Source: Pseudomonas frederiksbergensis
GTDB taxonomy: Bacteria; Pseudomonadota; Gammaproteobacteria; Pseudomonadales; Pseudomonadaceae
Direction: 5' to 3'
DNA length: 64,000 nucleotides
NCBI RefSeq assembly: GCF_900105495.1
Contig: NZ_FNTF01000002.1
Location: forward strand, 4,828,501-4,892,500
Positions within the stretch are counted from its first letter, which is position 1. Each line of letters starts with the position of its first letter. The position numbers were made by a program, and so were the translations under genes. Below, in pieces: positions 1 through 8,470 of this stretch. Below the pieces are notes generated by a model, which was given only the letters and a program-made list of their open reading frames with translations, had not been told where the DNA came from and made no database searches.

Positions 1-1483
1 CGAATACCGGCGTTTTGGCAATGGTCATCAGACCGTTGAGCGTCCAGTGCAAGGTGTCGCCGGTGGCGGCCATGCTGTCGCCCCCCTGCGGGGTGTCATA
101 CACCACACCGGTGGCCGCCGTACGCGCCGGCAACAGGCCAAGACCCGCGCCCAGGCCCAGCGGACTGTTCGTGCTGACAACCGCCGGAATACTGGCCAGC
201 GGCATGTTGTGACGGATGTTCAGGTCAGAACCGACGCTCACCCCGCCCACATCCTTGGACAGGCTCAAGCCAACGATCTTGATGTTGTCGGCATAGGCCA
301 TTTGATAGGTGGCGGTGCTCAGCGAGTTGAGCGTGTTGATCACCGCAGGCACTTGCCCGGCCGGCCGGGTGCCGTTGGGGTTGGCCGAACTCAGGCCTCT
401 GGCATCCAGCCAGGCTTGCGGCAGGATTTCCGAGGTTTCGCGGTAGTAAACGCCGAGGGTGCCATCCAGCCAGGCCGGCGACCACTTGGCCATAACGCCC
501 CAGTCACCGCGCTTGTCCGGTGTCAGGTCATGACCGCGACGCACATTGGTCAAGCCATTGCAGGGCGCCAGGCCACAACCCAGGGGGCTGCCCGGCACCA
601 CGCCATTGGTGTTGCCCAGCAGGAACGACTGCGCACCGAAACCGACCAGATCGGAACCACCATAGTAAGTACCGGCTTCAGGCAGGCGCGCAGCATCCCA
701 ATCGAGGAAATACTGGGCACCCACGGTCAACTCGGGATTGGCGGTGAACGACATCGACAACTGGTTACGCGGAACGAACAGTTCCTTGGCTTCGGTACCG
801 GGCGAGGCAGCCAGTTTGGCCAGGTCCAGGCCCGATTGGCCGTAACTGTTCGAGTGCACCGGGTTGAGAATGGTCTCGCCCCAGAACACGTTGTGCTGAC
901 CGGCCTTGACGCTCAGCAGTGACTCCTCGCCCACTTCGGTGCTGTAGAACACGAAGGCATCGAGGATTTCGCCGGACGGCCCGGTGTAGTAACGCTGGGC
1001 ATAGTTGCTCAAGTGCGGGCTGCCGTTGCCAACGTTGTCACCGGTGACGCCGGCCAGACGTGGATCGTTGGCGACCAGCCCCGACCTTGCGTCGTTGCCG
1101 TTGACGAACGGGTTGGAATTGGAACCGGTGTTTTCATAGGCCTTGTCATACCAACTGGCCGCACTGACACGAAAACCCATGTGGTTCTGGTAGACCACAT
1201 CCAGCTCGGTCAACAGGTCGACACGGTTGGTGATGTTGGTCCCGGCCTTGCGGAAGTTGTAGTCGCCGTCGTTGTTGTTCGGCGTTGCCAGCATGCGTTT
1301 GTCAGCGCTTTCGGTGCGTACGCCGTAGTTGTACTTCACGGTGTTATCAAGACGTACGGTCCAGTCCGGGTTACCTGTGTCGAGCTCGATCGCCTGCGCG
1401 ACCGGCACGGCTGCGGCCAGGATGGCCGAGGCCAACAAGGTGTAACGCGAGGGTGCGAACCCGTGACTCTTATTGTTGTGCAT
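1..1483 (-). CDS. DUF1302 family outer-membrane protein, partial
   Basis: Translating back from ATG at 1483 (GGCGGAG about 9 nt upstream) gives an open frame to the window edge, so the C-terminus is missing. It starts with a cleavable signal peptide (basic start, then a run of L/A/V ending near VAQA). Beta-barrel-like sequence follows, with the family's opening motif FRKAGTNITNRVDLLTELD and the segment KAGQHNVFWGETILNP. DUF1302 proteins are predicted outer-membrane proteins, usually encoded just before a DUF1329 protein; that partner would lie to the left of the window. They occur beside genes for uptake or degradation of hydrophobic compounds, but their biochemical role is not settled. It lies 127 bp after the hydrolase gene on the same strand, so the two may be cotranscribed. 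Confidence 0.85.
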   Translation of the reverse strand, partial: MHNNKSHGFAPSRYTLLASAILAAAVPVAQAIELDTGNPDWTVRLDNTVKYNYGVRTESADKRMLATPNNNDGDYNFRKAGTNITNRVDLLTELDVVYQNHMGFRVSAASWYDKAYENTGSNSNPFVNGNDARSGLVANDPRLAGVTGDNVGNGSPHLSNYAQRYYTGPSGEILDAFVFYSTEVGEESLLSVKAGQHNVFWGETILNPVHSNSYGQSGLDLAKLAASPGTEAKELFVPRNQLSMSFTANPELTVGAQYFLDWDAARLPEAGTYYGGSDLVGFGAQSFLLGNTNGVVPGSPLGCGLAPCNGLTNVRRGHDLTPDKRGDWGVMAKWSPAWLDGTLGVYYRETSEILPQAWLDARGLSSANPNGTRPAGQVPAVINTLNSLSTATYQMAYADNIKIVGLSLSKDVGGVSVGSDLNIRHNMPLASIPAVVSTNSPLGLGAGLGLLPARTAATGVVYDTPQGGDSMAATGDTLHWTLNGLMTIAKTPVF

Positions 1484-1610
1484 TGCGTTGTCTCCGCCTT
1501 TTTGTATTTGTTTTAAGCGCAGCCGCCCTCGCGCAACCCCTTGTTCCAGGGGTTTACGGTTTCAGGAATGAGGGCAAATGCCGGATGGCGCGGGCCAAAC
1601 GGCGCCTGAA

Positions 1611-2186
1611 CTAGCGATCCAGCTCGAGGATGAGGGCTTCGGCGTGTGGCCAGTGCCCATACCCGGCAGCAGGATTGAGGTGACCGACTTCGCCGAGGTT
1701 GAGCAGTTCGCTGCCCCAGCCGTCGGCCATGCGCGTGGCGGCATCCAGGCTGGCAAGGTGGTCGTTGGTACTGGCGGCCACCAGGCTGCGGAACGGCAAC
1801 CGGCCTTTGGGCAGAGGGTCCCAACCCTGGCTACGCAGGGTTTCAGCGGATGGGTAGCCCTGCGGCCACTGGGCATCGAGGTCCGGCGGAGCGGCCAGCA
1901 GCGCACCCTTGATCGGCCGACTGTGCTGCGCCGCCCAGTGCGCGACCATCAGCACACCCGCGCTGTGAGCGACCAGAATCACCGGCCCGTCGATCTGCTC
2001 CAGCGCGTGCTGGATCGCTTCGACCCGCTTGGCGCAATCGAGCTTGTCGGTGTCCAGCGGTGGCACACTGCGTACTTTGCACAGCCTGGCCTCCAGCAGC
2101 GTTTGCCAATGCTCGGCTACGTGCTCGCGCAGGCCCGGTACGATCAGAACGGTTGCTGCAGTTTGCAGTTTGTTCACTTTCAACAC
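1611..2186 (-). CDS. RBBP9/YdeN-type alpha/beta serine hydrolase
   Basis: The product has 191 residues, the usual size for the RBBP9/YdeN family of small serine hydrolases. The nucleophile elbow AHSAG places Ser75, with Asp142 in NDH and His169 in EVGHLNPAAG completing the likely triad; the family hallmark GHLN is present. No signal peptide is seen, so it should act in the cytoplasm on an unknown small ester or amide. The start is uncertain: GTG at 2186, or GTG at 2177, which has AAGG eight bases upstream. It is divergent from the AraC-type regulator and is preceded, 82 bp upstream, by the 40-bp element also found before the operon starting at 10313. This links it to that catabolic regulon. 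Confidence 0.85.
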   Translation of the reverse strand: MLKVNKLQTAATVLIVPGLREHVAEHWQTLLEARLCKVRSVPPLDTDKLDCAKRVEAIQHALEQIDGPVILVAHSAGVLMVAHWAAQHSRPIKGALLAAPPDLDAQWPQGYPSAETLRSQGWDPLPKGRLPFRSLVAASTNDHLASLDAATRMADGWGSELLNLGEVGHLNPAAGYGHWPHAEALILELDR

Positions 2187-2534
2187 CTTCGCTTTCTCGA
2201 TGACTCGACTGGCTCTGTTCGCCAGGGGCTTTTTGTAGGACTGACATTAAAGAGCGCCCGCCCGAAGCGCTTTTCATTAGACGTCAGGCACTTTTCTTTT
2301 CATGACAGATTTCCAGGTGTCGGGCACACAGCGACCATTGGTCGAATATCCCCACAGGTTCTCTACAGCTCACTGTAATCAAAGGGTGAGCGTCGATTGC
2401 TGGACAACGACGGTGTGATTTTGGACAGCATTGGGCGAACGCCCTCGACAACGTCACAACTGTTCAATCGTTGATGTGCTGGATATAGTCGCCACGCAAA
2501 TTTGAATCGCAACTGGCCCAGGAAAGACCTTCGC
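2187..2534. other. Divergent intergenic region, hydrolase/AraC regulator
   Basis: These 348 bp hold the promoters of the leftward hydrolase gene and the rightward regulator. The only element I can support is the 40-bp repeat at 2268-2307. I see no credible gene. Confidence 0.6.
2268..2307 (-). promoter_or_regulatory. Putative AraC-type operator, copy 1
   Basis: Read on the minus strand, this 40-bp block begins TGTCATGAAA and contains AAGAAAAG and ATGAAAAG starting 21 bp apart. Copy 2 at 10394-10433 matches it at about 32 of 40 positions with no gap. Direct repeats spaced by two helical turns are the usual layout of AraC-family binding sites. It lies 82 bp upstream of the hydrolase start, and an AraC-family gene is adjacent. 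Confidence 0.7.
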
Positions 2535-3587
2535 ATGCCCAAGCTTGTTCGCGCCGCCGTCTTGACCAACTACCTGGAGGTTACTCAATACCTGGGGTTC
2601 AACCCGCGCGATGTATTGGCCGGCGTCGGCTTGAGCAAAGCCAAGCTGCTAGCCCCTGAACATCGCATTCCCATCGATGCCGCCGTGCGTTTGCTGGAGG
2701 ATTCGGCCGTCGCCAGTGGCTGCCAGAGTTTCGGCCTGAGCATGGCCGAGTCGCGCCAGCTCTCGGACTTCGGCGTGGTCAGCCTGTTGCTCAGCCACCA
2801 GCGTACGCTGCGCGACACGTTGCAAGTGTTGGTGCACTACCGTCATTTGATGAACGATTCGCTGGCCCTCTTCATCGAGGAGGCGGGCAAGATGGTGATC
2901 ATTCGCGAAGAGGTGGTCACCGAATCGCCGATGCCCTGCCGACAAGCCAATGAACTGGCGATCGGGGTGATGTTCCGCCTGTGCGCCGCCCTGCTCGGCG
3001 CGCACTGGCAACCCTACAGCGTCAACTTCACGCACCAGCCTCCCGACAACCTGCAACTGCATCGCCGCCTGTTCGGTTGCAAACTGGAGTTCGGCAGCGA
3101 GTTCAATGGCATCGTCTGCCCCAATGCCAGCCTCGACATGACCAACCCCCATGCCGATCCGGCCATGGCGCGCTACGCCCAGAGCTACCTCGACTCACTG
3201 CTGCACCACGAAGGTCCGTCGATGCTGTTCGAGGTGCGCAAAGCCATTTACCTGTTGTTGCCGATGGGGCGCGCCACCATCGAGCAGATCGCCCAGACCC
3301 AGGGCATGAACGTACGCACCCTGCAACGTCGCCTCAAAGACGACGGCTGCGCCTTCAACGACCTGATCAACGACGTGCGCCGTGACCTGGTGTTGCGCTA
3401 CCTGGAAAACCCGAATTATTCGTTGGGCCGGATCGCCGACATGCTCGGCTACTCCATGGCGAGTTCCTTCACCCGCTGGTTCATCACCCAGTTCGGCATG
3501 CCGCCCGCCGCTTGGCGCAGCGCGCAAAAGCACACCGTCAAGGCACCGTCGGACCTGAGCCCCCTGCCCGGCCCCAGCGAACCCTGA
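2535..3587 (+). CDS. AraC-family transcriptional regulator (arabinose-binding-like N-terminus)
   Basis: The protein has 350 residues from ATG at 2535, chosen because AGGAAAG lies 8-9 nt upstream. The first ~200 residues look like the Arabinose_bd (PF12625-type) N-terminal domain found in OruR/ArgR-like AraC regulators (HRIPIDAAVRLLEDSA, ANELAIGVMFRLC). The last ~90 form the AraC double helix-turn-helix, with TIEQIAQTQGMNVRTLQRRL followed by SLGRIADMLGYSMASSFTRW. It is divergent from the hydrolase gene and upstream of the end of the 3915-10313 operon. The paired 40-bp elements at 2268 and 10394 are its most plausible targets, probably for activation in response to the pathway's substrate. That assignment is inferred from position and repeat layout. 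Confidence 0.9.
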   Translation: MPKLVRAAVLTNYLEVTQYLGFNPRDVLAGVGLSKAKLLAPEHRIPIDAAVRLLEDSAVASGCQSFGLSMAESRQLSDFGVVSLLLSHQRTLRDTLQVLVHYRHLMNDSLALFIEEAGKMVIIREEVVTESPMPCRQANELAIGVMFRLCAALLGAHWQPYSVNFTHQPPDNLQLHRRLFGCKLEFGSEFNGIVCPNASLDMTNPHADPAMARYAQSYLDSLLHHEGPSMLFEVRKAIYLLLPMGRATIEQIAQTQGMNVRTLQRRLKDDGCAFNDLINDVRRDLVLRYLENPNYSLGRIADMLGYSMASSFTRWFITQFGMPPAAWRSAQKHTVKAPSDLSPLPGPSEP

Positions 3588-3614
3588 ACCGGACGGAACA
3601 GACGCAGGACAGGC

Positions 3615-3652
3615 AAAAAAAAACGGCGACTGCTGGCACAGTCGCCGTAAAA
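3615..3652 (-). terminator. Intrinsic terminator of the minus-strand operon
   Basis: The stem ACGGCGACTG/CAGTCGCCGT (3623-3632 with 3639-3648) has a six-base loop. On the minus strand it is followed by a run of eight to nine T, and on the plus strand by no T run. It should therefore end the transcript that reads through the YeiH-type gene, not the AraC gene. Confidence 0.7.
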
Positions 3653-3732
3653 AGAACCGGTGTTTATGACACACCGGCCGAGGAGTTCCACTGCAATGTG
3701 GAGCGAGGTCCGGCTGTAGCAGCTGCGTTCGG

Positions 3733-3880
3733 CTGTAGCAGCTGTCGAGCCTGCGAGGCTGCGTTCGGCTGCGAAGCAGTCGTGAATCCGGCTGACACGT
3801 TTTGCCTGATGCACCGCAGGTTCTGGTTTTACGACTGCTTCGCAGCCGAACGCAGCCTCGCAGGCTCGACAGCTGCTACG
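3733..3880. repeat. Inverted pair of Pseudomonas REP-like elements
   Basis: The unit at 3733-3785 (core GTAGCAGCTGTCGAGCC followed by GCGAGGCTGCGTTCGGC) recurs in inverted orientation at 3831-3880. About 45 bp separate the copies. Just before it, 3712-3731 carries a partial tandem copy of the left end. Related copies occur at 63154-63299. This is the familiar intergenic REP/BIME type of Pseudomonas. With the terminator it accounts for the gene-free stretch 3588-3914. Confidence 0.85.
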
Positions 3881-3914
3881 GATCGCATTACCGCCGCCAA
3901 TATTTTTAACGGAC

Positions 3915-4925
3915 TTAGAGGCCCCAACGCAGCAACAGCAGCACCAGCACGACGAGGAACACCGTTTCCCCCACCATCAGCAGGATCGGTTTGATGCCCA
4001 CCGCCGCCAGCTCCTTGAGCTGGGTTTTCATGCCCAGGGCGCTGATGGAAACCACCAGGCACCAGCGCGACAGTTCATTGACCGACCCTTGCACCACCGG
4101 GGCCACCCAGCCGGTGCTGTTGATACAGGCCAGGATCAGAAACCCGACGGCGAACCAAGGCAGCAGCGGCGGCCGTTTTCCGGCCGGATCGGCACCTTGC
4201 ATGCGGGTGATCATGGCGGCACAGACGATCACCGGCAGCAGCATGGCAACCCGCATCAACTTGACCACCGTGGCCGTATCGCCGGTCTCGGTCGACATGC
4301 TGTAACCGGCACCGACCACCTGGGCGACATCGTGAATGGTCGCCCCCAGGAACACGCCCGCCACTTGTGGCGACAACGACAGCCAGTTGGCAATCATCGG
4401 GTACACGATCATCGCCAGGGTCGACAGCGCCGACACCCCGATCACCGTGAACAATGTCGCGCGTTCTTTCTGCGGATGATTGGGCAATGCCGCCGCCAGC
4501 GCCAATGCGGCCGATGCACCACAAATCGCGGTGGCGCCACCGGTGAGCATGCCGAACAAACGCTGGAAGCCCAGCGCCTTGGCTGCGATCACTGAAACGC
4601 CGATGGTCACCACCACCACAATCACCACCAGCGCCACAGGCTTCCAGCCCAGCGCGGCAATCTGTTCGAGCGTGATGCGCATGCCCAGCAGCGCCACGCC
4701 AATGCGCAACACGGTGCGTGCGGTGAACTCGATGCCAGCCTTGCAGGCACCGTCACCGGCCAGGAAGTTCAGCGCCATGCCCAGCAACAAAGCGAACAGC
4801 ATTACCGGCGCGCCGTAATGCTCGGACAAAAAGGACGCTGCGGCTGCAACGATCAGGCTAACGACAAAGCCTGGCGCCAGTTCGCGCGTTCGGCTGTGGA
4901 TACGGGTGAGAGCGATGGCGCTCAT
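3915..4925 (-). CDS. YeiH-family putative sulfate exporter (UPF0324/PF03601)
   Basis: The 336-residue protein has about ten hydrophobic segments and the family signatures GVALLGMRITLEQI, GGATAICGASAALAL, GATIHDVAQVVGAGYSMS and SALGMKTQLKEL. The start is ATG at 4925, which overlaps the stop of the Rieske gene (ATGA), indicating translational coupling. Members of PF03601 are annotated as putative sulfate exporters; biochemical proof is thin. As the last gene of the seven-gene operon, it may remove an anionic product such as sulfite or sulfate released during catabolism. That role is inferred from the family name and the presence of a TauD-type dioxygenase in the same operon. Confidence 0.85.
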   Translation of the reverse strand: MSAIALTRIHSRTRELAPGFVVSLIVAAAASFLSEHYGAPVMLFALLLGMALNFLAGDGACKAGIEFTARTVLRIGVALLGMRITLEQIAALGWKPVALVVIVVVVTIGVSVIAAKALGFQRLFGMLTGGATAICGASAALALAAALPNHPQKERATLFTVIGVSALSTLAMIVYPMIANWLSLSPQVAGVFLGATIHDVAQVVGAGYSMSTETGDTATVVKLMRVAMLLPVIVCAAMITRMQGADPAGKRPPLLPWFAVGFLILACINSTGWVAPVVQGSVNELSRWCLVVSISALGMKTQLKELAAVGIKPILLMVGETVFLVVLVLLLLRWGL

Positions 4926-5248
4926 GGCGCGGACTCCTCGGCAACGATAACGATGAATGCCTGGCCGTCGATGATCTCGACCGGATAATTGGCGACTTTG
5001 ACTGCGGTGGAATTGAGCAAGTAACCGCTGCGCAAATCGAAGCGCAGGCCATGGGCGCAGCATTGAATCACCCGCCCATCAAGGCGCCCGCCACACAGCG
5101 AGGCGCCCTGGTGCGGGCAACTGTCGTCGATGGCGAATACCTCACCTTCGACGTTGAATAACGCCAGGCTTTTGTCATCGAATTCGAACAGTGCACGACC
5201 GCCCGCCTGCGGGAGTTTTCCGGCAGGCACGGGGATACGCCGATTCAT
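4922..5248 (-). CDS. Small Rieske [2Fe-2S] ferredoxin-like protein
   Basis: The 108-residue protein carries a complete Rieske cluster-binding set: C44-P-H46 in SCPHQGASLCGG and C63-x-x-H66 in CCAHGLRFDLRSG. This matches the soluble Rieske ferredoxins (NirD/BphF-like) of about 100-110 residues. No membrane anchor is present, so it should be a cytoplasmic one-electron carrier. It overlaps both neighbours by 4 bp (dsbA-like upstream, YeiH-type downstream). No ring-hydroxylating oxygenase alpha subunit is present in the operon, so its redox partner is unknown. Confidence 0.9.
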   Translation of the reverse strand: MNRRIPVPAGKLPQAGGRALFEFDDKSLALFNVEGEVFAIDDSCPHQGASLCGGRLDGRVIQCCAHGLRFDLRSGYLLNSTAVKVANYPVEIIDGQAFIVIVAEESAP

Positions 5249-5910
5249 GCCGGTTGCCGCTCGTTATCACTTTCTTTCAGTGCCTGGCTCATGGCCCCGA
5301 GTAGCGCCTGGGCAGGTTGTGCCCCGATCACCGTCATGCGGCGGTCGAACTGAAAGCTCGGCACCCCACTGGTCGCGCCGGGCAAGCCTTCGAATGGCGT
5401 GGCGTCGCCCTTCAGGCAATCGAGCACCACGTCCGTATCGACGCCGCAGGCGCGGGCAATGGCGAGCAAGGTCTCGCGGCACCCGAGGTTTTCGCGTTTG
5501 CGGAAATAAGCGGCGAACAGCCGTTCAAGCAACATTTCACGCTGAGCAGCATTGCCCAGTACGCTGACGCGTTCGAACAAACGGTGGGCGTCGGCGGTGT
5601 TGGGCATCGTCTCGATACGGCTGAGGTCGATGGTCAGTCCAACCGCCGCAGCAGCCTGCTGTACCTGGGCCTGGCGCATGGTCATGGCGTCGGCATTGCC
5701 CAGACGTTTGCGATAGAAATCGGCGAAGGGTTCACCTTCTACCGGCAACTGAGGCAGCAACTGCACGCCATGCCACACCGTGGTGATCTGCACGTCCGGG
5801 TGGCGACTGCGAAACTGTACCTGCGCATGCTCCAGTTGACGCTTGCCGATCAGGCACCAGGGGCAGATGAAATCGAAGAACACATCAATACGTAAACGAC
5901 GACCACTCAC
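5245..5910 (-). CDS. DsbA-family oxidoreductase, FrnE-like
   Basis: The protein has 221 residues. An intact thioredoxin-fold active site C16-P-W-C19 follows an N-terminal beta strand (RIDVFFDFICPWCLIGKRQL), and the cis-Pro loop SGVPSFQF lies near residue 190, so it belongs to the DSBA-like/FrnE group (PF01323). There is no signal peptide, so it is cytoplasmic; FrnE-type proteins act in thiol-disulfide exchange, and relatives such as 2-hydroxychromene-2-carboxylate isomerase use glutathione. It overlaps the MFS gene before it and the Rieske gene after it by 4 bp each, showing tight coupling. Its role in the pathway is not evident. Confidence 0.88.
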   Translation of the reverse strand: MSGRRLRIDVFFDFICPWCLIGKRQLEHAQVQFRSRHPDVQITTVWHGVQLLPQLPVEGEPFADFYRKRLGNADAMTMRQAQVQQAAAAVGLTIDLSRIETMPNTADAHRLFERVSVLGNAAQREMLLERLFAAYFRKRENLGCRETLLAIARACGVDTDVVLDCLKGDATPFEGLPGATSGVPSFQFDRRMTVIGAQPAQALLGAMSQALKESDNERQPA

Positions 5911-7238
5911 AACTTCACCTCTAACACCGCTTTGCTAATCGAATCTCGGACTTGCTCGCCCTTAAGCCGGGCAATGTCCTTGTGGTAATGACACTTGGCA
6001 TAAAAGAACACCGCCGCCGCCGCGATGCTGACCAGTGGCACCAGCTGAAAAGCAGCCTGCAAGCCAATCAGGTCGGACACCCTGCCAGTGATGAACGGCC
6101 CAGGCGCGAGCCCCAGCATGTTGTTGGCCAGGGTCAACGTGGCGAAGGCCGTGCCGTGGACCGAGTAATGCGTCAGGTTGGCAACCATCGCTCCGCAGGG
6201 GCCGGTCGTGCCGGCGGCAATCAACATGCCCAGGCAGATCAGCAGCAATTGCCCAGGCCCCGCCGGCAGAGCGAACGCCGCCGACAACAACAGGCAACTG
6301 CCCAGGCAATAAGCGATGGCCAACGCCACTTTGCGCTCCGGCGAATGGCGACACAGTCGATCACTGAGCATGCCGCACAGGATCATCCCCGCCCCGCTGC
6401 ACAGCACGATGATTGCCGCGAGGCCACCTGCCTTGTCGGTGGCCATGTCGTAATAACGATTGAGGTAACTGGGCATCCACACAATCACGGTGCCGCCGAC
6501 GAACAGTTGCAAGCCACTGCCGATGTAGGCCGCGATCACCGAGCGGCTGGAAAACAGCGTACGCAACGGGCGCTTGACCGCGGCAGCTGCCTTGTTCGCC
6601 ACCTGAGCGGCACGTTGCGGCGCAATGCGTGCTTCCTTGACGATGATCGGATAAAGCACCGCCAGCAGCAGGCCGAACAGCGCCATGCCGGCAAACGACC
6701 ATCGCCAGCCAAGCTTGGCGGCGATTGCACCACCCAGCGCCATCCCTAACACCGAACCGAACATGCCACCCGCCATGAACGCACTGGCCAGGGTTGCCCG
6801 CATGTGTTTGGGAAATACCGAGATCACCACGGCGATGCCGACGCTGCCGTACGCCGCTTCACCGACGCCGACCATGAACCGTGCAATGAACATCTGCTGA
6901 TAGTCCTGCGCCAATGCGCAGCCCAGCGTCGCCAGGCTCCACAGCAAAGCCATCAGCGCCAGGCTTTTTACCCGGCCGAAGCGATCCGCCAGCAATGACA
7001 GGGGAATGGTCAGCAGCCCCACCATCAGGGCGACAATGCCACTGAGCAGGCCGAGCTGGCCGTCGCTCAGGGCCCATTCGCCCTTGAGCATCGGGAACAC
7101 CGCGTTCAGCACCTGACGTGACATGTAATCGGAAATCAACAGCCCGAACGTCAGTGCAAAGACGATCCAGGCGTACTTGCGCGCAACGCCGACGCCACTG
7201 CAGTCGTCATCGTCTGCAGCGATTGGGTGAAAGGCCAT
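5907..7238 (-). CDS. MFS transporter, probable anion/aromatic-acid symporter type
   Basis: The 443-residue protein has about twelve membrane segments and the MFS signature between TM2 and TM3 (LADRFGRVKSLALMALLWSL). The second half carries the equivalent loop LSDRLCRHSPERKVALAI. An N-terminal cytoplasmic stretch of about 20 residues precedes TM1. It resembles organic-anion and aromatic-acid:proton symporters, but the substrate cannot be read from sequence. It sits between the BKACE gene (92 bp gap) and the dsbA-like gene (4-bp overlap), and is the likely uptake system for the operon's growth substrate. Confidence 0.88.
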   Translation of the reverse strand: MAFHPIAADDDDCSGVGVARKYAWIVFALTFGLLISDYMSRQVLNAVFPMLKGEWALSDGQLGLLSGIVALMVGLLTIPLSLLADRFGRVKSLALMALLWSLATLGCALAQDYQQMFIARFMVGVGEAAYGSVGIAVVISVFPKHMRATLASAFMAGGMFGSVLGMALGGAIAAKLGWRWSFAGMALFGLLLAVLYPIIVKEARIAPQRAAQVANKAAAAVKRPLRTLFSSRSVIAAYIGSGLQLFVGGTVIVWMPSYLNRYYDMATDKAGGLAAIIVLCSGAGMILCGMLSDRLCRHSPERKVALAIAYCLGSCLLLSAAFALPAGPGQLLLICLGMLIAAGTTGPCGAMVANLTHYSVHGTAFATLTLANNMLGLAPGPFITGRVSDLIGLQAAFQLVPLVSIAAAAVFFYAKCHYHKDIARLKGEQVRDSISKAVLEVKL

Positions 7239-7330
7239 GCAGCCTCCTCAAAGCTTTGTTTTATTGTTGTTATCAAGCGTGTTGCAGTGCAGCGAGCGGG
7301 AGGCCATTGACCGCCCGCTTCGTCTGCCGA

Positions 7331-8383
7331 TCAGCCGCGTTGCGGCACACCTTTCTGCCCGGCCTTGCGGTTGGGGGCCATGCCATTGGCCAACAGGGTT
7401 TCTTCGATGCTTTGGTACTGCACACCGATGCGGTAGATCTCACGGGCTTCTTTACCCGTGGCGATTTCGCGACCCAGCTCATGAGCGATGCGCACGGTCT
7501 GCTTGATCTGCGCAACCGAGCCGAAACGATCGCCCTTGTGATCAATGATAGTGTCTTCATTGCCCACACGCGGGTGCATACCCATGGCCATCGACATGGT
7601 GTTGAACGGCATGACGTTTTTCAGCAGCGACTCGGAGGTCAGGGTGCAACCGTCTGGCGCGCGGTGGATGAAGTTGAAGAAGTTAAACGGATTGGGGCCA
7701 TCGAAACCGCCGCCGATACCGATCCAGGTCAGGTTCAACGGGCCCTTGTAGACGCCCCTGCGCACCAGACGCTCGAGGGTTTCCATGGCATGCATGCCCG
7801 TCAGCTGGAAGTGCGGCTGGATGCCGTTGTCCATCAGACGCTTGAGGTGCTCGGCGACCCAGGCCGGGCCTGCCGGAACGGTCATTTCGCTGTAGGCGGC
7901 CTGATACAGCGGATTGGCCAGGGACGTGCCTTCCAGGTATTCCGGATACAGCAGCTCCATGATGTTCATCTGGGTGGTGTTGATGGCCACCGTGACCTGA
8001 TCCGGTTTTGGCGTCAGCTCGGCCAGCATGTGCCGGGTATCGTCAGACAGCCACTTGGCGGCTTCGCCATCGCTTTCCGGCGCAAAGGAAATCGAGCCAC
8101 CGACCTGGATGATCATGTCCGGCACGGCTTCACGCACGCCGGCGATCAATTCGTTGAACTTGGACAGACGCTTGGAACCCTTGCCGTCCAATTCACGCAC
8201 GTGCAGGTGCAATACCGTTGCACCTGCCTCATAACACTCAACCGCCTTCTGCACCTGCTCATCCATGGTCAGCGGGATGTCTTCGGGGAAGTCTTCAGGC
8301 ATCCATTCCGGGCCGTACGGGGCCACGGTGATCACCACCTTTTCCATGTTTTCCGGGTGCAGGGAATCGTCGAAGAATTGCAT
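7331..8383 (-). CDS. BKACE family beta-keto acid cleavage enzyme (DUF849)
   Basis: The protein has 350 residues, slightly longer than the usual ~270-310. It shows the DUF849/BKACE TIM-barrel features: an opening VVITVAPYG strand, the metal-binding H59-L-H61 in TVLHLHVRELDG, and a glycine loop near WIGIGGGF. Characterised BKACEs (for example 3-keto-5-aminohexanoate cleavage enzyme and the 3-dehydrocarnitine enzyme CdhC) condense a beta-keto acid with acetyl-CoA to give acetoacetate and a new CoA ester. The acetoacetate formed could feed the divergent thiolase after CoA activation. The substrate here is unknown. No carnitine dehydrogenase is adjacent, so I do not call it cdhC. Confidence 0.85.
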   Translation of the reverse strand: MQFFDDSLHPENMEKVVITVAPYGPEWMPEDFPEDIPLTMDEQVQKAVECYEAGATVLHLHVRELDGKGSKRLSKFNELIAGVREAVPDMIIQVGGSISFAPESDGEAAKWLSDDTRHMLAELTPKPDQVTVAINTTQMNIMELLYPEYLEGTSLANPLYQAAYSEMTVPAGPAWVAEHLKRLMDNGIQPHFQLTGMHAMETLERLVRRGVYKGPLNLTWIGIGGGFDGPNPFNFFNFIHRAPDGCTLTSESLLKNVMPFNTMSMAMGMHPRVGNEDTIIDHKGDRFGSVAQIKQTVRIAHELGREIATGKEAREIYRIGVQYQSIEETLLANGMAPNRKAGQKGVPQRG

Positions 8384-8470
8384 GAGTTACTCCTGTTCTT
8401 ATGATTGTCGCGCCCACCCGGGATCGTGCCGGGCAGGCGTGTTTACGAGTGCGAATGCAGTTGCGGTCGA

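Noticed and set aside
47..922. Open frame of 291 codons on the plus strand at the window start
   Set aside because: The minus strand encodes a clear DUF1302 protein with signal peptide and ribosome site over the same bases.
7331..8383. Assignment of the BKACE gene as cdhC of carnitine catabolism
   Set aside because: No carnitine dehydrogenase or thioesterase partner is adjacent, and BKACE substrates vary widely between subgroups.
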